From assembly GCA_023511295.1 (NCBI GenBank), contig JAIMBT010000004.1:103683-167682 (forward strand): a stretch of 64,000 bases of DNA. Direction: 5' to 3'. Shown here piece after piece: positions 18,427-26,029 of the stretch. The notes under the pieces are model-generated. The model made no database searches and was not told where the DNA came from. It saw only the letters and a program-made list of their open reading frames with translations. Source of the DNA: Alicyclobacillus sp. Lineage in GTDB: Bacteria > Bacillota > Bacilli > Alicyclobacillales > Alicyclobacillaceae. The translations under genes and the position numbers were made by a program. Position 1 is the stretch's first letter. The number at the start of each line of letters is the position of its first letter.

Positions 18427-19182
18427 ATGTCGACGCAATCTCCTTCTTTAGAACGTGTGGCTCAGAACCTCCAAAGCATCTGGGGTCGCGAGCGATGGCA
18501 TAAGACCCATACAACCGGGTGGATCGGCGACGCCATCTACGGTGTCAACGATGGACTGGGGGCCATTTTCGGGATCATCGCCGGAGTGGCGGGCTACACG
18601 GCGAACACCCACACGGTGCTCATCAGCGGATTGTTCGGCGCGTTGGCGAGCACGCTTTCGATGGGCGCGGGCGCATGGCTTGCCACGAAGTCTGAAAACG
18701 AGCTCCGCGCGCGGGAGTTGGCGGTTGAACGGCAGGAGATCTTGGAAGACCCGGAGCACGAGATGGAAGAACTGGCCTTGCTCTACCAGCTGAAGGGATT
18801 CGATGAAGAGGCATCGCGAGCAATGGCCGAACAGATTGCGAAAGACACCAACCTGTTCGTTCGGACCATGGCCCAGGAGGAGCTCGGCTTTCCGGACGAG
18901 GCGAATGCGAATCCGTGGAAGTCTGCAGGGATTGGCAGTCTCTCGACCCTCGTCGGCGGTGTCGTCCCGCTCCTCCCGTTCTTCTTCCTCCACGGCATCG
19001 TGGCGATGGTCGCCGCAGCTGTGGTCAGCATCGCCGCGCATTTCGCAGTCGGTGCCGCGAAGAGCGCCGTCACCGCTCGGAGTTGGTGGGCGAGCGGGAT
19101 CGAGATGACGCTGGCCGGCATCGTCGTCGGCGTGGTGGCGTACGGCCTGGGGTGGATAGGAACCTTGCTGATTCACCCCTGA
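18427..19182 (+). CDS. VIT1/CCC1 family iron/manganese transporter
   Basis: A 251-residue protein. The N-terminal part has the conserved helix pair of the family: WIGDAIYGVNDGLGAIFGII, then LSMGAGAWLATKSENEL, in which the acidic Glu-rich helix that follows forms the cytoplasmic metal-binding region. Three C-terminal helices complete the five-helix plan. These proteins move Fe2+ or Mn2+ out of the cytoplasm, or into vacuoles in eukaryotes. ATG 18427 is preceded by TAGGAGC. Iron-related genes recur in the window (FTR1 and FetAB). Confidence 0.88.
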   Translation: MSTQSPSLERVAQNLQSIWGRERWHKTHTTGWIGDAIYGVNDGLGAIFGIIAGVAGYTANTHTVLISGLFGALASTLSMGAGAWLATKSENELRARELAVERQEILEDPEHEMEELALLYQLKGFDEEASRAMAEQIAKDTNLFVRTMAQEELGFPDEANANPWKSAGIGSLSTLVGGVVPLLPFFFLHGIVAMVAAAVVSIAAHFAVGAAKSAVTARSWWASGIEMTLAGIVVGVVAYGLGWIGTLLIHP

Positions 19183-19374
19183 GGAGACCACACGCTCCCG
19201 TGACCGGACCGGAACGACAGATTCCAGCCGAACGACGTGGTACATTGGTCGTAGGACGACTTATCACCGATGGGGCGAAGAGACGGACAGGCCGTCAGCC
19301 AACGCGGAGACAGCGCGGACCGCATCTGCTCGTCCACCGATAGGTCCGTTCATCTGAAATGGAGGTGTCTCTCC

Positions 19375-20337
19375 TTGACCATTTCCGCCGGTGTGGTGGG
19401 TCTTGGCATCGTCTCAAACCGAATCATCGCCCAGTTTGACCGTCATCCAGACGTGGAACTGGTGGCAGTGTGCGACGTCGACGGAGCGCGCGTGCAACGC
19501 TTCACGGAGGAGCGTCGCCACGTCGCCGGATTTACAGATTACCGGGATCTGGTGGCGCTGGAGGCGTTGGATCTCGTCTACGTAGCCACGCCCCCTGCAC
19601 ACCACGCGGACGTTGTCATGGCGGCGCTCCAAGCAGGGAAACACGTACTGTGTGAGAAGCCGCTTGCGAACAGCTTGGAAGAAGCAGCCCGGATGCTGAC
19701 CACCGCGAAGTCGTCCGGCCGGGTTCACGCACTGCACTTCCCCCTTCAATACAGCCCAGAGATGTATGAATTTGAACGGCTGTACCAGTCAGGGTACCTC
19801 GGTGAACTGCGCCGCGTGGAAGTCTTGATGCAGTTTCCCGAATGGCCTCGCCCCTGGCAGCAGAATGCTTGGGTCGGTGGGCGAACCCAGGGCGGCTATA
19901 CGCTGGAAGTCGGCGTCCACTTCATTCAGGCCATCCAGCGCGTGTTCGGTCCGATTCGTGACATCGCGGGCAGCATGACATATCCCGCAGACGAAACGGC
20001 CTGCGAGATCTCCGTCCTCGCCGAGGGGACGCTGCCGGAGGTCGGGGACGGCCGGGTCCGCGCCCTCTTCAACGGTTTCAGCCAGGCCGGCGGAAAAGAG
20101 CGCGTGGAGCTCAACGCCTATGGAACGGCGGGAACCCTCTCCCTGCAGAGTTGGTCGAAGCTGTTCAGCGGCCGGCGTGGCGAAGACCTGGCCCTGGTGC
20201 GTGTGCGGCCACTTCCTGAGACGTTGACAGATCACGTCGTCCGTGCCATCCACGGCGCACCTGCGGTCCTCTGCGACTTCCAGGTCGGATACGAGGCGCA
20301 GCAGGTGCTCGAAGCCCTCCGCTGTCTCGCCGACTGA
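19375..20337 (+). CDS. Gfo/Idh/MocA family NAD(P)-dependent oxidoreductase
   Basis: A 320-residue protein. The Rossmann fold is at the N-terminus (AGVVGLGIVSNRII and the acidic end of strand 2, CDVDGARV), followed by GKHVLCEKPLANS, the EKP motif whose Lys is catalytic in this family. A C-terminal alpha/beta domain follows with GGYTLEVGVHFIQ. Substrate is probably a sugar or inositol derivative, but nothing nearby identifies it. The TTG start at 19375 lies 9-10 bases after GGAGGTG; no ATG or GTG is better placed. Confidence 0.87.
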   Translation: MTISAGVVGLGIVSNRIIAQFDRHPDVELVAVCDVDGARVQRFTEERRHVAGFTDYRDLVALEALDLVYVATPPAHHADVVMAALQAGKHVLCEKPLANSLEEAARMLTTAKSSGRVHALHFPLQYSPEMYEFERLYQSGYLGELRRVEVLMQFPEWPRPWQQNAWVGGRTQGGYTLEVGVHFIQAIQRVFGPIRDIAGSMTYPADETACEISVLAEGTLPEVGDGRVRALFNGFSQAGGKERVELNAYGTAGTLSLQSWSKLFSGRRGEDLALVRVRPLPETLTDHVVRAIHGAPAVLCDFQVGYEAQQVLEALRCLAD

Positions 20338-20433
20338 AACCCTGTGCGGGCGAGTCTCCGATGGCGCATCTGTCCCAGCCGTCAGCCCCATCCGTGTCAT
20401 ACAGTGATGGAAGGACGCGGAAGGTGATGGAAA

Positions 20434-21024
20434 ATGAACATTGGGATGTTGTTCAAGTGGGGATCCATCCTGATGGGCATGGCACAGGACCCGAACATCC
20501 ACATGATTTGCCGGGGCGCGTGGGCAGGCATCCGCCGCCTGCGGGGCGCCGCCCCGCCCCGCCCCGCAGGTGCCCAACCCCAGGCAGCAGCGCCCGGGAG
20601 GTCCGTCCCGAACGCTCGAAGCGGCGCCTCGGCAGCGGATGTCCCTGGCTGGGGACCGGCACCGAGTGAAGCAGACATGAAGCGGATGTTCGAGGAGATG
20701 GGGTTGCAGCCTCCGGGCGGCGACTTCTCGCGCGGCTCGGGGTGGCCGAACCAGCAGGACGGGCGTACCCAGCGCGGTCGGACCTTCGCGCGCGGAGCGG
20801 GATCAGGAAAACCCGGACCCGAGCGAGGACAGGGACCTGGGCCGGGGCCCAGGCGGGGGCCAGGGCCCGCGCGGGGACCCTTGCCGAACGTCGGACGCGC
20901 CCGCGCGCTCCAACCGGCCGGCCGGCCGCAGAACCCGATGGGGTCGTTCCCGTTCCCGTGGATGCAGGCGTCTCTGGAGCGCGCCGTGCCACCACAGCGC
21001 GGGCCCCGTTCCAAGGGACCGTAG
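20434..21024 (+). CDS. Hypothetical Gly/Pro/Arg-rich protein
   Basis: A 196-residue protein I do not recognise. It has a hydrophobic N-terminus (MNIGMLFKWGSILMGMAQDP) and then a long disordered tail very rich in Gly, Pro, Arg and Ala. GGAAGGTGATGG upstream of the ATG supports translation. It may be a spore- or envelope-associated small protein; its base composition is more GC-rich than its neighbours. A chance open frame cannot be excluded for the tail. Confidence 0.5.
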   Translation: MNIGMLFKWGSILMGMAQDPNIHMICRGAWAGIRRLRGAAPPRPAGAQPQAAAPGRSVPNARSGASAADVPGWGPAPSEADMKRMFEEMGLQPPGGDFSRGSGWPNQQDGRTQRGRTFARGAGSGKPGPERGQGPGPGPRRGPGPARGPLPNVGRARALQPAGRPQNPMGSFPFPWMQASLERAVPPQRGPRSKGP

Positions 21025-21132
21025 GCGTTCGCTGTGCGACACACGGCCGATTCGCCGCCGACAGACCGGCTCCGCGCGTACCGTGCCGTCTCCCCCGTGG
21101 TCTGAATGAACTAGTCTACGGGGGAGATCACC

Positions 21133-21915
21133 ATGCCGCGAAACATCTATTTGGCACTCGGAGACGCTATCACCGCCGGCCAAGGCGCGAGCCATCCCGG
21201 CCTCGGTTTCGTACACCATGTCAGCCAGTTTCTGAAGTCCAAGTCGTTGGCGGACAGATCCGTCATCGTCGCCCAGCCAGGCCTCACGGCCAAGCAGTTG
21301 TTCCACATCACCACCACCCTCCGCCCCACACTGTGGGACGGCGTCGCCGTGGCGACCATTTGCATGGGAAGCGCGGACTTTGCTCGCCTGTTACGGCCAC
21401 GCCGCCTCCGTTTGGACGGCAACCCGTTTCCACCCCGCGCCATCCTCAAAAAGGCGGACGAGTTCGGCTACCACACGGACCAACTGTTCCGTTTGGTCCA
21501 CGCCAAGCAGATTCCGCACGTCCTCGTGACGACACTCTACAACCCGTTCCCATCGTTCGCGCCCTCTGGCCAGTTCATCGAGGGCATGAACAGCATCCTG
21601 CGCGACTGTGCCACCTACTACCAGTTCGAACTGGTAGATATCGAGAAGGGATTTGTCGACAACGAAGCTTACTTAATTCAAGGCTATCGGACCGGAGGAT
21701 GGATGGACTGGATGACGCCCCTGAACAAGCCCATCTTGCCAAACAACGCCGGTCACCGGCTGATTGCGCATCTGATTGAACAGCACCTCCAACGCACGGC
21801 GTCGGATGCCGCGCGCAAATCCACCCGAACCCCTGCGCGCCGACAGACGCGGTCCGTCCGCAAGCAGCCGAAGTTCGTGCGCACCCTCTCGCCCAGCACG
21901 CGGCGCCCTACATGA
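21133..21915 (+). CDS. SGNH/GDSL-hydrolase-fold protein lacking the catalytic Ser and Asn
   Basis: A 260-residue protein. The N-terminal block reads LALGDAITAGQG where active SGNH hydrolases have GDS(L) TAG, so the nucleophile Ser is Ala. Block III reads CMGSADFA where active enzymes have GxND, so the Asn is also lost. The Gly-containing block II (QPGLTAKQL) and a C-terminal PNNAGHRLIA with the His are kept. The fold therefore seems intact but hydrolysis is unlikely. A basic, Thr/Arg-rich tail of about 40 residues follows. GGGGAGATCACC precedes the ATG. It sits beside spore-type small proteins. Confidence 0.72.
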   Translation: MPRNIYLALGDAITAGQGASHPGLGFVHHVSQFLKSKSLADRSVIVAQPGLTAKQLFHITTTLRPTLWDGVAVATICMGSADFARLLRPRRLRLDGNPFPPRAILKKADEFGYHTDQLFRLVHAKQIPHVLVTTLYNPFPSFAPSGQFIEGMNSILRDCATYYQFELVDIEKGFVDNEAYLIQGYRTGGWMDWMTPLNKPILPNNAGHRLIAHLIEQHLQRTASDAARKSTRTPARRQTRSVRKQPKFVRTLSPSTRRPT

Positions 21916-22063
21916 AAACGCGCCGGCTGTCCAGCTTCCGGCTTCATTCAACCGTCGCTTTTCAGTCGGCGTCGTTCACTCTGAGGTCTGCAGGATTCCG
22001 CTGTGTGCAGTGGCGGCGTCATCCGGTCCGTAGCCGGCTACACGGCCGCACACTGCGGCGAGC

Positions 22064-22423
22064 TCACCACCACCACAGACCCCAGAGTACGTAGATGATT
22101 AGGAAGGACACCGCCCAACGGCCCCAACCCCAGCCCCATCCCCAGCCGGGGTAGCCAGCGCGTCCGCCCCATGCGCCTGCTCCGGCACCGGGAGCGCCGC
22201 CCCATCCGCCGTAGCCGCCCCAGGCCAAGGCGAGATCCAGCCGTTTTGCATCGTCGCCAGACACGGGGCTGCTGGCCAGTTGCGTCGGGATGTATTTGCG
22301 CGGCGACAGCACAATCGCGCTGTCATCGGTCACGCGCTCAATCATTCCGACGTGGTAGCCGTACTTGGTGCGAAAGTGGACCCACTTTCCCACATACGGC
22401 TCACACTGGGCTTTGGTGTACAC
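22064..22423 (-). CDS. Small protein with Gly/Trp-rich linker and C-terminal membrane helix
   Basis: A 119-residue protein. The first 60 residues form a compact, beta-rich domain (YVGKWVHFRTKYGYHVGMIE, then DSAIVLSPRKYIPT). A Gly/Ala/Trp repeat stretch (GYPGWGWGWGWG) follows, and the end is a membrane helix RWAVSFLIIYVLWGLWWW. The GTG start at 22423 follows AGGAGGTG by 7 bases. The C-terminal motif closely matches the adjacent 41-residue protein. Similar Gly-rich tails occur in sporulation proteins, but I do not recognise the family. Confidence 0.6.
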   Translation of the reverse strand: MYTKAQCEPYVGKWVHFRTKYGYHVGMIERVTDDSAIVLSPRKYIPTQLASSPVSGDDAKRLDLALAWGGYGGWGGAPGAGAGAWGGRAGYPGWGWGWGWGRWAVSFLIIYVLWGLWWW

Positions 22424-22501
22424 GTTCGAGCACCTCCTCTCTCCCCCGTGGCTCCACACTGCGTGCGCCAACCGCCGTCCGCGCACGCAGCGAGCGCTCA
22501 C

Positions 22502-22627
22502 TCAATACACCGGCGTAGTCGTGCAGGTCGTCGTGTAGCCCGGAACGAGCAGGAAGAACAGCACGAAGATAATCAGGAACACGACCGCCCACCGCGTGTA
22601 ACCGCCGAAGGTCCCTCCGTCGTACAT
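22502..22627 (-). CDS. YjcZ-like small hydrophobic protein
   Basis: A 41-residue protein: a short Gly-rich head (MYDGGTFGGYT), one membrane helix RWAVVFLIIFVLFFLLV and a Thr/Cys tail. The layout matches YjcZ-type sporulation proteins of Bacillus. GGGAGGGG is 6-9 bases upstream of the ATG. It lies just upstream of the 119-residue gene on the same strand and shares its RWAV-x-FLII-x-VL helix motif, so the two may be co-transcribed and related. Confidence 0.6.
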   Translation of the reverse strand: MYDGGTFGGYTRWAVVFLIIFVLFFLLVPGYTTTCTTTPVY

Positions 22628-22853
22628 GGATGCGCCCCTCCCTTTCCAACCGACGTGCTGTACGTTACGCCAGCAAAGCGCCACGTCGGCACCGACACTC
22701 GTCCAGGGCACCTTACCAACTTTCGACTGCCAGGCCAGCCGTTGACGCATCCGATTCGCCGGACCGCAATTGGGCTGACCCGGTGCGCTGGTGTCCAGCT
22801 GTAAACCGCTGTTTCGGCGTACCATGAACATCATGGGGTGAGGGGAGATTGTC

Positions 22854-23516
22854 ATGTCGAGGCTGGATCGCCTTCGTTGGATCCCGATGCTCGTAGACGC
22901 CTACCGCGAGGCGAAACTTCAAGTGGGTCAACGGACTGCGGATCCGCCCCTTGGACCGTCGGTGTCCGACAGCACGACCACTGCGGCGCCACCGAGATGG
23001 CCGACCGCTCGGAAGCGGAAACCGGGACCCGCGGGTATTGCGGGCGAGCCCGCCATCTCGCCTGCCACAGGCAAGGCACTCCGCCGCCGCCACGCCGCTG
23101 GGAAGCCGACTCGCCCCTTCGCTCCGGCCCAAGCCGAAGTTGCAAAGCAAGGCAGCGGCGCGGCCGTGACACAGGGGAAGGAGCCCGCAACTGCGCCAGC
23201 CGGCGGGCGTCCCGTACCGGCGACGCGAACAAAAAAGGGCCGGGACGTCGGACCGTTGGCCAAGGCGACGTCCGTGCCCAACAAGGCACCAGCGGTCGAC
23301 GAGCTGTTGGCGGGCCGCCAGATCATTCGCGAACTGCGGACCGGCAACCGCAGATCTTGGAGCCGGTTGGACACCATCCAGCAGAAACTGCAGGATGTCG
23401 ACGCGAAGGTCGAGAGTCTCAAGGAGGAACTGCGCCGGGTGGAGCACGGTGCGCGCGACAACCCTCCGGCGTCGGCCGCAACTTTTCCCCGGCCTGGCTT
23501 ACCTCCCTGGCCGTAA
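22854..23516 (+). CDS. Hypothetical basic protein with C-terminal coiled coil
   Basis: A 220-residue protein not assignable to a family. The N-terminus is amphipathic (MSRLDRLRWIPMLVDAYREA), the middle is a disordered Pro/Ala/Lys/Arg-rich stretch, and residues about 155-200 are predicted coiled coil (RLDTIQQKLQDVDAKVESL). GGGGAGATT precedes the ATG. Small basic coiled-coil proteins are often structural or DNA-associated, but nothing specific can be said. Confidence 0.5.
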   Translation: MSRLDRLRWIPMLVDAYREAKLQVGQRTADPPLGPSVSDSTTTAAPPRWPTARKRKPGPAGIAGEPAISPATGKALRRRHAAGKPTRPFAPAQAEVAKQGSGAAVTQGKEPATAPAGGRPVPATRTKKGRDVGPLAKATSVPNKAPAVDELLAGRQIIRELRTGNRRSWSRLDTIQQKLQDVDAKVESLKEELRRVEHGARDNPPASAATFPRPGLPPWP

Positions 23517-23811
23517 AGTGGCCATGGTACGAATCGACGCGTCGGCGGCGGAGGGTGGGGCGCATTGGATGTGGATGGCCTGCATCCCCGTGCTGGGAGC
23601 ACCCCTTGCTCCGTCCTGCTCCCACCCCTCCGCCCGACGTTCGCGACGCGGAAGACCTCGCCACCCGCCCCCGGCGGAGCGCATGTTCCACCACGCGTTT
23701 TCTCCACTGAACCACTTCCCAGACCACTCCCACGGATTTGCGTTCGACAAAATAAGCCCAATCTAATGCTTGAAATTAGTATCTACTAACTATACAATGT
23801 GGGCGTAAAAC
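23517..23811. other. Intergenic gap, only the FTR1 promoter recognised
   Basis: About 295 bases between the coiled-coil protein gene and the FTR1 gene. Apart from the AT-rich promoter and palindrome at its right end I see no gene. The overlapping frames have no ribosome binding site. Confidence 0.4.
23770..23798 (+). promoter_or_regulatory. FTR1 promoter with palindromic operator in the spacer
   Basis: TTGAAA at 23770-23775 and TACAAT at 23793-23798 are separated by 17 bases. The spacer holds TTAGTA-tc-TACTAA (23776-23789), a perfect 6-bp inverted repeat. A protein bound there would block RNA polymerase. The TTAG/CTAA arms recall DtxR/IdeR-family iron operators, which would fit an iron permease, but the match is partial. 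Confidence 0.65.
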
Positions 23812-24891
23812 ATGACTCCTGTAGTCATGTTTGTCCACCGGACATCTTCGGGGCAGATCCACCTCACCACATCGCTTCGCTCCGGGCCAAAGGGGGAGAC
23901 AGAGATTTTCAAGCCGAAACGCGTACTGTTGACGTTGGCTGCGGCCGTCGTGGCGGGACTCTTGATTTGGCAAGGCCTCACCGCATCCGGCGCACCGAAT
24001 CCGACCTCAAGCAACATCGGCCGAGGCGCCGCCATCGTGGATACCGGCATCCTTGTTTTCCGGGAAGGATTGGAGTGCATCCTCGTCCTATCTGCCATCA
24101 CCGCCAGCCTCGTTCGTACCCACCAGACATACTGGCGACCCATCTCCGGCGGCGCAGGCCTCGGCTTCGCCGCTACGCTCGTCACGTGGTTTGTGGTTGT
24201 CGGCATCATCTCGCTGATTGGAACCACCGCTCCCGAGCTGGACATCCAGGCGGGAACCGGGTTACTCGCCATCATTGTCCTCCTCATCGTGATGAACTGG
24301 TTCTTCCACCGGATCTACTGGACGGGTTGGATCCGCTTGCACAACCGCAAGAAGCAGGAGATCATCCAGGCGGCAGAGGCTCCCTCGATGGCCGAGAACG
24401 CGAGGTCGATGGCCTACAAGGGCCTGATGGTGCTGGGGTTCACATCGGTCTACCGAGAAGGTTTTGAGGTAGATCTCTTCCTTCAAAGCATCCGCATGCA
24501 GGTCGGGTCGGGTGCGGTCGTGATGGGCGCGGCCATCGGCCTGGGGTTGTCGCTGATTGTTGCCGTCTTCACCTTCCTCGCACATCAGAAACTCCCGTAC
24601 AAGAAGATGCTGGTGTTCACCGGCGTCATGCTCGGAGTGGTCCTGCTCGTCATGGTCGGCGAGGAGATGCAGGAGATGCAACTCGCGGGTTGGATTGGCA
24701 CCACCACCTTGCCGGTCCAGTTCCCCGCGTGGCTCGGGCTGTGGTTCTCTGTGTTCAACAACGTACAAACCATCGTCGCGCAGCTCATCGCGGCGGTATT
24801 CGTCCTCGGTTCGTACTTCGGAGCACAGTACGTGCGCGTATGGAGGCCGCGCCGGGAGAGAGCGCGGCTGCAGAGCGAAACCGCGAACTGA
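23812..24891 (+). CDS. FTR1-family iron permease
   Basis: Up to 359 residues. Two REXXE iron-binding motifs are visible in membrane helices: FREGLECIL and YREGFEVDLF. Seven or so helices and a basic cytoplasmic tail complete the protein. FTR1 permeases import Fe3+, usually with an oxidase (EfeB/EfeO in bacteria), but no such partner is adjacent. The start is uncertain: ATG at 23812 and 23827 lack clear ribosome binding sites, whereas GGGGGAGA precedes an ATT codon near 23908 directly in front of the signal-anchor helix. The upstream promoter carries a candidate metal operator. Confidence 0.85.
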   Translation: MTPVVMFVHRTSSGQIHLTTSLRSGPKGETEIFKPKRVLLTLAAAVVAGLLIWQGLTASGAPNPTSSNIGRGAAIVDTGILVFREGLECILVLSAITASLVRTHQTYWRPISGGAGLGFAATLVTWFVVVGIISLIGTTAPELDIQAGTGLLAIIVLLIVMNWFFHRIYWTGWIRLHNRKKQEIIQAAEAPSMAENARSMAYKGLMVLGFTSVYREGFEVDLFLQSIRMQVGSGAVVMGAAIGLGLSLIVAVFTFLAHQKLPYKKMLVFTGVMLGVVLLVMVGEEMQEMQLAGWIGTTTLPVQFPAWLGLWFSVFNNVQTIVAQLIAAVFVLGSYFGAQYVRVWRPRRERARLQSETAN

Positions 24892-24909
24892 GCCAGCCCC
24901 ATTGGGCAC

Positions 24910-24947
24910 CGCGGCGTCTTCCTCTGCCCTGGAACGAAGACGCCGCG
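24910..24947. terminator. Candidate bidirectional terminator between FTR1 and nrdB
   Basis: CGCGGCGTCTTC (24910-24921) and GAAGACGCCGCG (24936-24947) form a perfect 12-bp stem with a 14-base loop between two convergent genes. There is no T-run on either side, so it may be a weak or Rho-assisted terminator or an mRNA-end stabiliser. Confidence 0.6.
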
Positions 24948-24958
24948 ACACCGCCTGC

Positions 24959-25996
24959 TTAGAGCTCGTCCCAGTTGAGATTGCCCGCTTTTGTGTAGCT
25001 GGTCACACGCTGTTCGAAGAAATCCGTCTTCATCGCGTTGATGGCAGCGAACGATTCCATCCACGGCATCGGGTGTTCCTTGATCTCGGGATACAGCGGT
25101 TCGAGGTTCAACGAACGGAGCCGCACATTGGCAAGGTGTTTGATGTACGCGTCGAGGAGGCCGTCCGTCAACCCCGTTATGCGCCCGCCTGTGACGTGTT
25201 GCCCCCAGGCGACCTCGTGCTCGACGGCTGTGCGCATCATCTCCCGCAGCTCCACCGCCAGTTCTGGCGTCAGGAGGTGGGGGTTCTCCCGAACAATCTC
25301 CAAATAAATGTTACGAAACACGGCAAGATGTGTAAGCTCATCGCGCTGAATGAACTTGATTTCCGACACGGTCCCGAGCATCTTTCCCTGGCGGCCAAGT
25401 ACGAAGAAAAACCCGAAGCCTGCGTAGAAGTAGAGGCCTTCCAGAATGTAATTCGCCACCACGGTCCGCAAGAGGTTGCGGTCGCTCGGCTCCGCGATGA
25501 ACTCCTCGAACAAGTCGGTGATGAACTGGTTTCGCCGCAACAGGTGCGAGTCCCCGCGCCATTCATTGTAAATGGCGTCGCGCACATCGACGGCCACAAC
25601 CGAGTCGAGGATATAGCCGTAGGACTGGGAGTGGACCGCTTCCTGAAACGCGTGAACGGAAAGGCACAGGTTCACCTCGGGCGCCGTGATGTACTCGTTG
25701 ATATTCGGGAGGTTGTGCGTCAGCAGGCTGTCCATGAAGATGAGGAACGATAGCACTTTGTTGAACGCCCGTTGTTCGTCCTCCGTCAACAGCACGTACT
25801 GCCGGGCGTCGTCCGCCAACGGGATCTCCTCGGGAATCCAAAAGTTGTTCATCATCGCGCGGTAAAGCCGATAGGCCCAGTCGTACTTGATATTGTTCAG
25901 TTCTATCAGGTTGGTGCTGTTGCCTCCAATCATGCGCCGTTTGCCCCAGTCTCGGTCCCCCGCTGCGTTAAACAACTTGGTTCGCTCCAGTTGCAT
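24959..25996 (-). CDS. nrdB: Ribonucleoside-diphosphate reductase, beta subunit (class I)
   Basis: A 345-residue small subunit of class I ribonucleotide reductase. Metal ligands are visible: Asp in FMDSLLTHN, Glu and His in AFQEAVHSQSY (the Tyr four residues on is the likely radical site), Glu in YILEGLYFYAGF and Glu/His in RDELTHLAVF. The C-terminus (NWDEL) would dock to the alpha subunit. ATG 25996 is chosen for AAGGAGGCG upstream. It lies 33 bases downstream of nrdA in one operon and is governed by the cobalamin riboswitch ahead of nrdA. Confidence 0.95.
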   Translation of the reverse strand: MQLERTKLFNAAGDRDWGKRRMIGGNSTNLIELNNIKYDWAYRLYRAMMNNFWIPEEIPLADDARQYVLLTEDEQRAFNKVLSFLIFMDSLLTHNLPNINEYITAPEVNLCLSVHAFQEAVHSQSYGYILDSVVAVDVRDAIYNEWRGDSHLLRRNQFITDLFEEFIAEPSDRNLLRTVVANYILEGLYFYAGFGFFFVLGRQGKMLGTVSEIKFIQRDELTHLAVFRNIYLEIVRENPHLLTPELAVELREMMRTAVEHEVAWGQHVTGGRITGLTDGLLDAYIKHLANVRLRSLNLEPLYPEIKEHPMPWMESFAAINAMKTDFFEQRVTSYTKAGNLNWDEL

Positions 25997-26029
25997 AGCC
26001 TTCGCCTCCTTGTTCCCTTGGACTCGCAC

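Noticed and set aside
24557..25753. Plus-strand open frame of 398 codons across FTR1 and nrdB
   Set aside because: Spans two confident genes in another frame and crosses the hairpin between them.
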